Assembly: GCA_015522385.1 (NCBI GenBank)
Contig: WAMJ01000198.1
Span: forward strand, 1 to 13,841
Origin: Candidatus Heimdallarchaeota archaeon
Lineage (GTDB): Archaea; Asgardarchaeota; Heimdallarchaeia; Heimdallarchaeales; Kariarchaeaceae
DNA length: 13,841 nucleotides
Direction: 5' to 3'
This document shows positions 1 through 7,511 of the stretch, piece after piece. A model generated the notes under the pieces. That model searched no databases, was not told the origin of the DNA, and worked only from the letters and a program-made list of their open reading frames with translations. The translations under genes and the position numbers were made by a program. Numbering within the stretch: position 1 is the first letter of the stretch; every line of letters begins with the position of its first letter.

Positions 1-1115
1 TTCTAGACCACTAGGGTACTACTTACACTTGAATATAATACCGATGTACCATGAGTTACGAGAGTTTCTAGACCACTAGGGTACTACTTACACTTTCTCG
101 ATCAAAGGAGCTACGGTATGGATGAAGAAGTTTCTAGACCACTAGGGTACTACTTACACTATACGTCCTCTGGAACTCCTAGCATAGGTATGAACGGAGA
201 GATCGAGTTTCTAGACCACTAGGGTACTACTTACACCAGGGTAAAAGAGAGTTTTCTTCATGAGTTACATGACATGCGTTTCTAGACCACTAGGGTACTA
301 CTTACACTGTCACTCCTGCGGCACCGAGCCAAGCGGAGTTCCACAGTTTCTAGACCACTAGGGTACTACTTACACTACGAGAAGAAGATTGGCCTGCTTA
401 GAACTGCCAAGGTTTCTAGACCACTAGGGTACTACTTACACCACTGCCGGGTAGTACTCATGGCGACAGTCTAACCGGTTTCTAGACCACTAGGGTACTA
501 CTTACACCGACGAGGATGAAGAGCTTGGCATCGATCTGATGTAGGGGGTTTCTAGACCACTAGGGTACTACTTACACTGGGGACTCCCTCAACGTGGCAG
601 GATGATGTCACCTTTTGTTTCTAGACCACTAGGGTACTACTTACACTGTTTTTTGGCTAAAATCCTACAGTTTGAGTATAGAGCAGTTTCTAGACCACTA
701 GGGTACTACTTACACTGCCCAAATTTTGCTGGAGTGGTGAGGAAATCAAAAGGTTTCTAGACCACTAGGGTACTACTTACACTTTGAGGTTTAGGCTTTT
801 TTGTTGCGTGCTTGATGCAAGTTTCTAGACCACTAGGGTACTACTTACACCAGCGAATTCCCCGTGATGGTCTCATCCTTGATTGCGTTTCTAGACCACT
901 AGGGTACTACTTACACGATTTCTTTTGGGTGAGATTTGGTTTAGCTACTGGAGTTTCTAGACCACTAGGGTACTACTTACACTTCAAAGTATAAGTAGCG
1001 TCATCGATGGAGAAAAATTGTTTCTAGACCACTAGGGTACTACTTACACAGAAGCACAAACTAATGTTCTTCTTATCAGCACCAAGTTTCTAGACCACTA
1101 GGGTACTACTTACAC
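1..1115 (-). CRISPR. CRISPR array 1 (type I-B, 17 repeats, 16 spacers), transcribed leftwards
   Basis: A 30-base repeat recurs 17 times; on the minus (crRNA) strand it begins GTGTAAGTAG and ends GTCTAGAAAC. The first copy in the window lacks two bases because it runs off the edge, so the distal end is not seen. Repeats start at 1 (partial), 64, 130, 207, 278, 346, 412, 478, 548, 617, 686, 753, 821, 887, 953, 1020 and 1086, and look identical throughout. Spacer lengths from left to right are 35, 36, 47, 41, 38, 36, 36, 40, 39, 39, 37, 38, 36, 36, 37 and 36. Direction is set by the GAAAC repeat end, typical of I-B crRNA 5' handles, and by the leader at 1116-1209. The repeat can fold only weakly (CTAG-TGGT-CTAG, or ACC/GGT), as expected for Cas6 substrates of this class. 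The newest spacer should be 1050-1085. I saw no spacer matching elsewhere in the window by eye. Confidence 0.99.
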
Positions 1116-1209
1116 AGGTATCCACAAGCCCTCTACTCCCCTCCTGTGGCTGCCTCAGAATCTTTCCTCCCTCTAACCTCCAAACCGTGACCTAGTTTAT
1201 AAAGGTACG
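1116..1209 (-). promoter_or_regulatory. Leader and promoter of CRISPR array 1
   Basis: This 94-base segment abuts the last repeat of array 1. Read on the minus strand it matches the leader of array 2 (13466-13559) without gaps, 87 of 94 bases by hand; similarity stops at 1209. A TATA box CTTTATAAA lies at 1204-1196 on the minus strand, followed by a run identical between the leaders, and would place the transcript start near 1172-1178. Next to the repeat, CCACA (1122-1126) and TGTGG (1145-1149) form an inverted pair that is also conserved in the other leader. The inferred role is the pre-crRNA promoter plus the site where Cas1-Cas2 recognises the array end. Confidence 0.93.
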
Positions 1210-1388
1210 ACATTTCCCGAGTTGAAACCGGCCCTGTACTTGATGTACTTTTCGGCATGGCGATATCCCTGTGGTGAGAAAGTCTTATATTCTTTTACAT
1301 CGTCTGTTGGATGAGGGGGAGAGCGGCAACAACGACCGTTTCGTTGCTGGAGTCCCCTCCTTAATTCTCTCCCCTTCCTCGATGTCTT
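1210..1388. other. Spacer region between leader 1 and the 450-residue gene
   Basis: There is no convincing gene here. A short frame beginning with GTG at 1271 runs into the 450-residue gene in another frame and has no ribosome binding site, so I treat it as chance. The segment should hold the plus-strand promoter of the following gene; the likeliest TATA-like stretch is CTTATATT at 1284-1291. A weaker TTAATT lies at 1361-1366, about 28 bases ahead of the ATG, and would fit a leaderless transcript. The sequence just inside the leader boundary does not resemble the matching position beside leader 2. Confidence 0.5.
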
Positions 1389-2741
1389 ATGTACACCCAG
1401 TTTGTGATTTATCCAATAGTACTGCCTTTCGACAGTTTGTCAAGGTTAGATGAACTGCTGAAGAAGGGGAAGTTCACTCTTGGTGGATTTAGCAAACCCC
1501 GCGTAATCAAGCATCTGAGGGATGACGGAAAAGCAGAGATTAGGTACTTTTCGACTACTTCCATCAGCAGGATAAGTTCCATCCCGTATGAGATGAGAGG
1601 ATCTCGCAAAGGGGGGATAGACGTGAGGTTCTCTGTCAGACCCTCTGGTATCTGTGCACTCAGGATCAGCTCTGATTCCCAAGTTCCTCCCCAGGATATC
1701 AGGGGAGAATTCAAGAGGTTGGACAATAGCAAGAGGATTAATCTAGGGAGATTTAGCGCTGAACTGAGAGAGTTGTTAGATATTAAGGGGTCACTGAATT
1801 TCGGAAACAGGTTTGATCTTCTCACAGCCTATATCGATGACATTGATGTTCTGGGCGATGGGATCAAAGCCCAACTCGATTCTAGGAACACTAAGTACCG
1901 GAGTTCCAGAACGGACAACACGATCAGAATCATTGCAAAGAAGTTCATGGGATTCTTCACCAGTTACTCCAGCAAGCTTTCATACAATACCCGACGAAAT
2001 TCTGCCAGGAAGAACAGGGCAAGGGTACTTCAAGGCTTAGAACTCTCGCTGGGCATTGAGGAGTTCCTTGACAAGGGGGTATCTAATCTTAGTTGTGGTG
2101 ACGAACGTACATTTGACATTCTCCTGAACTGCTACAATCCCCTCATAATGGGGGTCAAGATGAATGTCAATCCACCAACCATGGGACTGGTCCGTTCTGT
2201 CTTTAATGATATGTCAATCTTCCTTGATCAGAGGAAACGGTTCAGGGAGTTGTTAGTGGAGTATATCCGCCAGAAGATTGAGGGGGTGGGAGAGCTCTTC
2301 TACCTGTACAGATCACTCAATAAACTCCCGGTTTACTCGGACAGGGCAGAGGTGTTCTCAATTGTCCACCTTGATAGAACATTAACCCCACGTTTCAATA
2401 GTGTCTTTAGGTGCTTGGAGACACACTACAATTACCATTTTGACAGTAGCTTTGACCAAGATGGTGTGAAGAAAGAGCGGTATCAAAATCCAGGAGGTAT
2501 GATGGTATCTCACATCAGGGAGGATCTAGGGCTTCACTCTAGAGAGAATGACGATATCCGAGGTATACTTGACAGGTTAGTAGGCTTGAATCTAGTGTCA
2601 AAGAGAAGGGTAAAGCGGCCCGGCAAGGGCTCAATAAAGTATGAGTACTGCCTGAACATAGGAACCACTGACTTGAGAAAACAGATCATTGAGATTGTAC
2701 AGAACAAATTGAGTGCTAATTATGACAAACCTGATGGCTAA
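1389..2741 (+). CDS. Uncharacterised 450-residue protein with a C-terminal winged-helix-like segment
   Basis: I do not recognise this family. The ATG at 1389 is the first possible start after an in-frame TAA at 1362; no Shine-Dalgarno site precedes it, so the message may be leaderless. The protein is soluble and basic, with no signal peptide or membrane segment. Residues 1-130 look like a mixed alpha/beta region with an early hydrophobic strand. A strongly basic stretch lies near 165-212, and 265-310 looks helical. Residues about 368-425 resemble a winged helix: a helix pair ending in DDIRGILDRLVGLNLVSKRR, then a basic GKGS turn and a strand. That suggests nucleic-acid binding. It lies between leader 1 and the divergent regulator and converges with the latter. 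Sitting between the two arrays suggests a CRISPR-linked role, but it is not a recognisable core Cas protein. It could instead be a regulator, a Cas accessory or an unrelated passenger. Confidence 0.8.
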   Translation: MYTQFVIYPIVLPFDSLSRLDELLKKGKFTLGGFSKPRVIKHLRDDGKAEIRYFSTTSISRISSIPYEMRGSRKGGIDVRFSVRPSGICALRISSDSQVPPQDIRGEFKRLDNSKRINLGRFSAELRELLDIKGSLNFGNRFDLLTAYIDDIDVLGDGIKAQLDSRNTKYRSSRTDNTIRIIAKKFMGFFTSYSSKLSYNTRRNSARKNRARVLQGLELSLGIEEFLDKGVSNLSCGDERTFDILLNCYNPLIMGVKMNVNPPTMGLVRSVFNDMSIFLDQRKRFRELLVEYIRQKIEGVGELFYLYRSLNKLPVYSDRAEVFSIVHLDRTLTPRFNSVFRCLETHYNYHFDSSFDQDGVKKERYQNPGGMMVSHIREDLGLHSRENDDIRGILDRLVGLNLVSKRRVKRPGKGSIKYEYCLNIGTTDLRKQIIEIVQNKLSANYDKPDG

Positions 2742-3045
2742 TTGTTTGGAGGTTCATAGCCGTCATCCCATTCATCCCCGAAGAACAGTTTGACCGAGAT
2801 CAGAATACTTGAAAGTTTCAGTAGTAGAAACTTGGGGATTAGTAGTGATGTTATTGCTAACATGCTGAATTATATAGGACTTCCCGAATAATAGAACAAA
2901 AATGGGATAGAGGACTCATCTCCATCAAACTCATTCTCAGGGGATATCCGTCAATTACATCTGCGGAATCAACGTATAATCTTGGATATATTTGCTTGGG
3001 TGGATATTTCACTACTCTGCCTTCTTCGAAATCCTAAGAGCTTTT
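2742..3045. other. Intergenic gap between convergent genes
   Basis: These 304 bases separate the stop codons of the 450- and 526-residue genes. A perfect 7-base inverted repeat, AAGTTTC (2813-2819) and GAAACTT (2827-2833) with a 7-base loop, could act as a weak hairpin at the end of the upstream transcript. A 33-codon frame from a TTG at 2790 to TAA at 2889 reads like part of a winged-helix domain (RILESFSSRNLGISSDVIAN) but has no good start or binding site; it may be a gene remnant or chance. A T-run at 3042-3047 lies at the stop of the minus-strand gene. Nothing else stands out. Confidence 0.5.
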
Positions 3046-4626
3046 TTATGTGACCCAGCTCCAGCTCCTTTTCCTTGGTTTGATGTTGACAACCGGGCTA
3101 GGTGAGGGATGGCTGACTAGTGTACCAATCTTTATTCCTTTATATCTTCTCAGGGCACGGATAATACCCCGTGAGTTCTTTTGGGGTAGACCTATGAGTG
3201 CGACAAGTTTTGGCTTCTCCCCACTGATGGTCCACATTTTGGCGTAGGGGAATTTCGAGGCGAATGTCCTGATAAAATCACCTCGGTCATCTATGTCCAT
3301 GATGACAATTTTCCGTTCAAATGCGGGATACAGTACCATCTCCTTCCTGACATGGGCTTTCCCCTTCATGGATTTTAGTGTCCTAAAAAATTTATTTCTG
3401 TTACCTCCTATGACTTGGTAGAGGTCATTTGGGGCATAGGTTTTGTTCAATAACTCTATGAAGATTCTCCGTTCGAGCAATGTGGACGGGGATTTATCCT
3501 GTTCTATCAGGACAGGATTGAGACTCTTGTCGGATGTGTCCCATCTCTGCCTCTCCCGATCGTACAGGCTGGGGGCCATGAATGTCAGTCGCTGATCTTC
3601 CTCCTCTTTACCGAATATCGGTGGTTCAATCGTCTCAATTCCACTCAACCTTTTCTCTATCCTGTCCAACCACTCCGGTTTGGATAGGAAATTGACAACG
3701 GTGAGATAAACCATGTCCGCAAATTCCAAGTAGGTGATTCGCATGGGGAAATTCCAGTCTGAGACTTCCTTGAGAGAATCTTTGGTCATCAGAATGAGGA
3801 AGTAACTACTAAGACCGAACGCTTCTGCTCTGAAGACCACAGTGTTCCGGATGAAAAAGAGAAAGTTGAGCTTGCGGTGAACACTCCTGACTGTAGCGGA
3901 TGAAATATCGAGGTGAGACGCCAGCTCAGGAGCAGTGAGGTGAGGGTTGTGAACGAGAGCGTTCCACACGAGGATGTCATTTTTTGTCAGTTGCCCCATG
4001 TCTATCTTCATGACACGGTAGGCAAAACCACTATCAGAGACCTTCATCCTTATTTTATTCCTTAGTGGACTCAGACCAAATTCTGTAGCCTGTTGGTTGT
4101 ACTTCCCTGGATCCACATTGTTGACCATCTTTACGAATTCGTGCAGACTTAGCTTCAGTGATCCACCGAGATCAAATGTGGGGGGGAATTTGTGCCTCCA
4201 TGCCTCGGTGAATCTCTCTCTCGTGGATCCGGGTTCGAGGATATCCCAAACTACTGCAAAGGCCATGTCCTCCGCAATGCGATCGATTGATACCAAGCTG
4301 AAAAGTTGGAACCAGAGTTGATGAGCTAGAAAGGCAGAGAGGAGATCCTTGTCATTAAAATCCTGAACGATGAAAGATAGATTGTAACTATTTGCTGTCT
4401 TGGTTCTCTTGACCTCAGGGGGAGTGTCTCTCAGATGCGTCGACCTTCCAGAGAACATAATGACAGAATACCCAAGAAGTTGGATACTAATCAGGTTATT
4501 AATCCTCTTTACATAATTCATCAGAACCTTACGCACGTCCTCTCTCCGATCAATATTTCTCCTCTCACGACCAAGGGCCAAGTTGTTAAGTATCTCAACC
4601 ACTCTAACAAGTCCGTTCCATTTCAT
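3046..4626 (-). CDS. Probable transcription regulator with two winged-helix / Lrp-like units, divergent from cas operon
   Basis: The 526-residue product starts at an ATG with a strong ribosome site (GGAGGTC, 4 bases upstream). Residues 213-262 are a clear helix-turn-helix: LTKNDILVWNALVHNPHLTA, then ELASHLDISSATVRSVHRKL. This is followed by an alpha/beta stretch (263-335) of the size and pattern of Lrp/AsnC effector domains. The same order recurs at 384-434 (ERRIFIELLNKTY ... GNRNKFFRTLKSM) and 437-503 (KIVIMDIDDRGDFIRTF ... LVALIGL), so the C-terminal half looks like a diverged duplication. Residues 1-200 are helical and unrecognised, and the tail is basic (KPRKRSW). No membrane segments are seen. 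It is transcribed away from cas6 across a shared AT-rich control region, the usual position of a local regulator, so repression or activation of the cas operon is inferred. It is not recognisably Csa3 (no CARF domain seen) or Cbp1. Regulator class is likely; target is speculative. Confidence 0.82.
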   Translation of the reverse strand: MKWNGLVRVVEILNNLALGRERRNIDRREDVRKVLMNYVKRINNLISIQLLGYSVIMFSGRSTHLRDTPPEVKRTKTANSYNLSFIVQDFNDKDLLSAFLAHQLWFQLFSLVSIDRIAEDMAFAVVWDILEPGSTRERFTEAWRHKFPPTFDLGGSLKLSLHEFVKMVNNVDPGKYNQQATEFGLSPLRNKIRMKVSDSGFAYRVMKIDMGQLTKNDILVWNALVHNPHLTAPELASHLDISSATVRSVHRKLNFLFFIRNTVVFRAEAFGLSSYFLILMTKDSLKEVSDWNFPMRITYLEFADMVYLTVVNFLSKPEWLDRIEKRLSGIETIEPPIFGKEEEDQRLTFMAPSLYDRERQRWDTSDKSLNPVLIEQDKSPSTLLERRIFIELLNKTYAPNDLYQVIGGNRNKFFRTLKSMKGKAHVRKEMVLYPAFERKIVIMDIDDRGDFIRTFASKFPYAKMWTISGEKPKLVALIGLPQKNSRGIIRALRRYKGIKIGTLVSHPSPSPVVNIKPRKRSWSWVT

Positions 4627-4885
4627 TTTTGACCTCCTTCAATCTATTGAATCGAATACACTGCACTCTTTGGATGGATTCCTTCCTGTGCACTGTCTCA
4701 ATATGATACTTATATTATATAAATTTCTTAAAATTATTTAAAGTAAATATCAATAGCATGTATGTATCACAATTTAATATCTTGATACTTATTATTTTAT
4801 GCCAATATATGCTGTATTTCCTACTGCAGTAATATACAATTTTGTGATTAATACGTTTTTAGCCTTAAGTTTTAATTAATTGCAT
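4627..4885. promoter_or_regulatory. AT-rich divergent promoter/operator region between regulator and cas6
   Basis: These 259 bases are far more AT-rich than the flanking genes. Possible TATA sequence TTATATAAA (4714-4722) is nearly symmetric; on the minus strand it would give the regulator a leader of roughly 60-70 bases. TGATACTTAT occurs twice as a direct repeat (4704-4713 and 4783-4792). GTATCA (4764-4769) and TGATAC (4783-4788) form an inverted pair, and TACTGCAGTA (4822-4831) is a perfect 10-base palindrome. TTAATTAA lies just before cas6. No Shine-Dalgarno precedes the cas6 ATG, so that message may be leaderless, with a weak T-rich box near 4856-4862. The repeated motifs are candidate operators, possibly for the divergent regulator; this is inferred from position alone. 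Confidence 0.6.
4631..4640 (-). promoter_or_regulatory. Strong Shine-Dalgarno site for the 526-residue regulator
   Basis: On the minus strand this reads GAAGGAGGTC, followed by four A residues and the ATG at 4626. It fixes the start of the regulator and shows that this message has a 5' untranslated region, unlike cas6, which has no such site. Confidence 0.8.
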
Positions 4886-5602
4886 ATGAGAATTTCAATT
4901 TCGTTCGACACTACAGTGTCATCTGCTTCTGCCAGACCAAATAAGCACGCCCTGCAGGGATTGATCTATAAGCAGCTTAAGGAGAGCGAGTTCCAGACGC
5001 TGCATTCCCACCACCACTCCAAACTCTTCTCGTTCTCAGACTGGTTCAAGGACAAGCATGGCAATGGTTACTTTATGATCTCAAGTCCCAATGATGATCT
5101 CATAAAGTACTTAGAATCTAAGTTCAAAGATCAGGTGGGTAATCTCGTGTTCTTGGACTATATCCTCAAGGACGTCCGACGGAAGAGCCACTCGTCTACT
5201 AGATTCCTCAAGACTGCGAGCCCGATAGTCTTAGTGCGGGACAGCTCTACCAGTGAGTACTACTCGTTCAAGAAGAAGACTCTCTCTTTACAGTCTTTCG
5301 ATGAGATATGCAAGACCAGTGCTGTGAAGAAATACAGGAAGTTCACAGGGGAAGAGGACTTTGATTTCGATGGGTCTCTCTTCGATGTATTCGACTTGCG
5401 GAGAGAAGTACCCGTGAGAGTGGATGTCAGGGGCAAAGAGTTTGTTGTTATAGGTTCTACCTGGAACAAATTATTCCTGTCCCGTGACAAATCGCGGTCG
5501 AAGTTCTACGACTGGCTTGCAGATGTGGGCATCGGCCAGAAGACAAGTCTTGGGTTCGGCTTCCTCCAGCCGTACAAGATTGGGGGCAAAGGAAGGAGCT
5601 AG
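4886..5602 (+). CDS. cas6: CRISPR endoribonuclease Cas6 (type I-B)
   Basis: Cas6 cuts pre-crRNA within each repeat and leaves an 8-base 5' handle, here expected to be CUAGAAAC. The 238-residue product has the double ferredoxin-like (RAMP) layout: an N-terminal strand (RISISFD), a histidine-rich stretch at residues 40-44 followed by SKLFSFS, which holds the likely catalytic histidine, and the diagnostic glycine-rich loop near 215-227 (GIGQKTSLGFGFL) at the C-terminus. Length is typical. I chose ATG 4886; a TTG two codons earlier is in frame but less likely. It is the first gene of the operon and has no ribosome site, which fits a leaderless archaeal transcript. Its stop is five bases before the cas8b ATG, so the two are co-transcribed. 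Confidence 0.95.
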   Translation: MRISISFDTTVSSASARPNKHALQGLIYKQLKESEFQTLHSHHHSKLFSFSDWFKDKHGNGYFMISSPNDDLIKYLESKFKDQVGNLVFLDYILKDVRRKSHSSTRFLKTASPIVLVRDSSTSEYYSFKKKTLSLQSFDEICKTSAVKKYRKFTGEEDFDFDGSLFDVFDLRREVPVRVDVRGKEFVVIGSTWNKLFLSRDKSRSKFYDWLADVGIGQKTSLGFGFLQPYKIGGKGRS

Positions 5603-5606
5603 GGGC

Positions 5607-7511
5607 ATGTTAGAATCTACGTACGAGATCGGAAAGTTCGTCCTATCCAAGGAAGGGATCGACCCAGAGGCGTCGATCTTCATCGATCCAAATGTAACCC
5701 ACCTCATTGTGCTCAGGTTGATTGGGAATGCAGGAGGGATTACGGGACACGAGGTCTTACTTGTAGAGTACGACGTTGATCGGCACTTGACCCGTTATCC
5801 ATACAGAAAACCTCCACCAAATGGATCTGGTCCAGTACCAACAGTCAGGCTAAATGTTACAAAGACGACCTTGTCAAACAAGGTCATGGAATGGTTCAAG
5901 AAACGTGTGAAATCAGAAAGCGAAACATTCCCTGTTAGTATCTTCGAGTTTTCTTTCAACTATCTAAAAGACAACATAGAGAAGATATCCGGCGATATAG
6001 ATCAGAAGAAGAAGCGATTAAAGAGTGAGGATGATCCTTCGTTTCTCATCACCGTTGAGTTCAAGGACACCACAATCAATGAGGGTTTCCAGAAATACAT
6101 CAGGAATAATCTCATAGGTGGAATCACAGAGAAGTTTTACAAGAGGGGAAGTGTGATCAGCAGGGGAGAGGCAGAGTGCTTCTACTGTATGGAGAACAAG
6201 GTGGTCAATGGCTTTGCTTCCCCTTATGCCTTCTATACCCACGACAAAATAACCTTCTCCAAGGATTTTGACAAATCATTGACATGGCGGAACTTCCCTG
6301 TCTGTGACAGGTGCGAGCTCATCGTCGAACATGGGGCGAGGTATGTTGTGAAGAACCTCACTTTCAACTTCTACGGTGTCAGATACAGTGTTTACCCGAA
6401 AATGGTGATCAATGAAGAGATCGGAGAGTACATTGAGGAGATATTCGAGGCTCACGAGGATCATGAGAAGACCAGAAGGGGGAGGACAAGAGAGGTGTCT
6501 CTCAGTGCACTTACTGATGATGAGAAGGAGATCTTGGAGGATATGGCAAGTGAGAACAACTATGCCACACTCACTTTCCTCTTCTATGTAAAGAACAATT
6601 CTCAGTTCGAGATCCTGAGGGTAATTAATGACGTTCTCCCGTCACGGTTGTCACTGCTGTTTGACAGGAAGCGAGAGATTGAGAGAAATGCTCTTTTCTC
6701 AAAGTGGTGGGACAATCTGGAGTGGAGATTTTCCCCTCCTCCATTCAGTTTTGGATACGGATTCTTGAGAGAGATATACCCCAAGGGGTACCCTAATGAC
6801 GGTGGCAAGAAGGACATCTACCGTGCTCAATTCCTCTCACTCGTCGCAGCGAGTTTCAAAGGAGACCGTGTTAACCCCACATCACTGATTCTCCCTATCA
6901 CACGTATCATGCAGAATCTGATGGCTAACCGAAATACGGAGATAAAGGGAGGTGCTTTCAGTCGCTATAGTATGGAGAATTACTTCTACCACTTCGCACT
7001 ACGGTCACTGATCCTTTTCGAATTCTACGTGGCTGTCGGTTGCATTCCATCCAATAATAGGAGCAAAGAAAATATGAATGACATAATAAATAATCTGAAA
7101 CTAGAAAACACTCAACTCACTGCGGAGGTTCTCCGCATATTTGAGGACAGCAGTTACTTCGATCACCCGGCGAAAAAGGCATGCTTCATAACAGGGATAC
7201 TTGTCCACCAAGTTGGTCAAGCGCAGTTTAAGCAGCTCAAAGCCAAGCCATTCTACGAGAAACTAGACGGTATGCGTCTGGGTCCTCGGAAGATCAAGCG
7301 GATTTTCACAGATGCCATGGGTAAACTGATTGAGTACAAGAAAGACAAATTCGAGACAAGGGGACTTGAGACCCTCGCCTCACACTACTTCATTCAGGAG
7401 GGAGCTCGTCTCTCCAATGAGGACATAAGCTTCTCCTTCGGACTAGGACTTTCATACGGAAATGTAGTCTGGAGGAACTACCAGAAGAAAAATGGTGAAA
7501 ACAATGATTAA
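5607..7511 (+). CDS. cas8b: Cascade large subunit Cas8b (Csh1-like)
   Basis: This is the large subunit of the type I-B interference complex; by family knowledge it reads the PAM and helps recruit Cas3. The 634-residue product carries a zinc-finger-like pair of cysteine knuckles, C191-x2-C194 and C233-x2-C236, in the context CFYCMENKVV ... FPVCDRC, a hallmark of Csh1/Cas8b proteins. The N-terminus (EIGKFVLSKEG) and the position between cas6 and cas7 also fit. The reading frame is open further upstream into cas6, but the ATG at 5607 has a good ribosome site (GGAAGGAG at 5591-5598) and avoids a 119-base overlap, so I start there. The stop TAA overlaps the cas7 start. Sequence drift is high in this family, so the call leans on the cysteines, size and context together. 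Confidence 0.92.
   Translation: MLESTYEIGKFVLSKEGIDPEASIFIDPNVTHLIVLRLIGNAGGITGHEVLLVEYDVDRHLTRYPYRKPPPNGSGPVPTVRLNVTKTTLSNKVMEWFKKRVKSESETFPVSIFEFSFNYLKDNIEKISGDIDQKKKRLKSEDDPSFLITVEFKDTTINEGFQKYIRNNLIGGITEKFYKRGSVISRGEAECFYCMENKVVNGFASPYAFYTHDKITFSKDFDKSLTWRNFPVCDRCELIVEHGARYVVKNLTFNFYGVRYSVYPKMVINEEIGEYIEEIFEAHEDHEKTRRGRTREVSLSALTDDEKEILEDMASENNYATLTFLFYVKNNSQFEILRVINDVLPSRLSLLFDRKREIERNALFSKWWDNLEWRFSPPPFSFGYGFLREIYPKGYPNDGGKKDIYRAQFLSLVAASFKGDRVNPTSLILPITRIMQNLMANRNTEIKGGAFSRYSMENYFYHFALRSLILFEFYVAVGCIPSNNRSKENMNDIINNLKLENTQLTAEVLRIFEDSSYFDHPAKKACFITGILVHQVGQAQFKQLKAKPFYEKLDGMRLGPRKIKRIFTDAMGKLIEYKKDKFETRGLETLASHYFIQEGARLSNEDISFSFGLGLSYGNVVWRNYQKKNGENND

Noticed and set aside
812..994. 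A 60-codon open frame with repeated VSRPLGYYLH units
   Set aside because: It is the translation of CRISPR repeats and spacers in array 1; the protein repeat simply mirrors the DNA repeat.
1271..1453. A 60-codon frame starting with GTG before the 450-residue gene
   Set aside because: It has no ribosome site, shows no recognisable family and overlaps the better supported gene in another frame.
2820..2831. AGTAGTAGAAAC in the intergenic gap as a broken CRISPR repeat
   Set aside because: It shares only short pieces of the repeat (AGTAGTA and GAAAC) with the middle missing; this is within chance and there is no adjoining spacer pattern.
5484..5606. Upstream extension of cas8b into cas6
   Set aside because: The frame is open, but the ATG at 5607 has a good ribosome site and the extra residues look like an out-of-frame reading of cas6.
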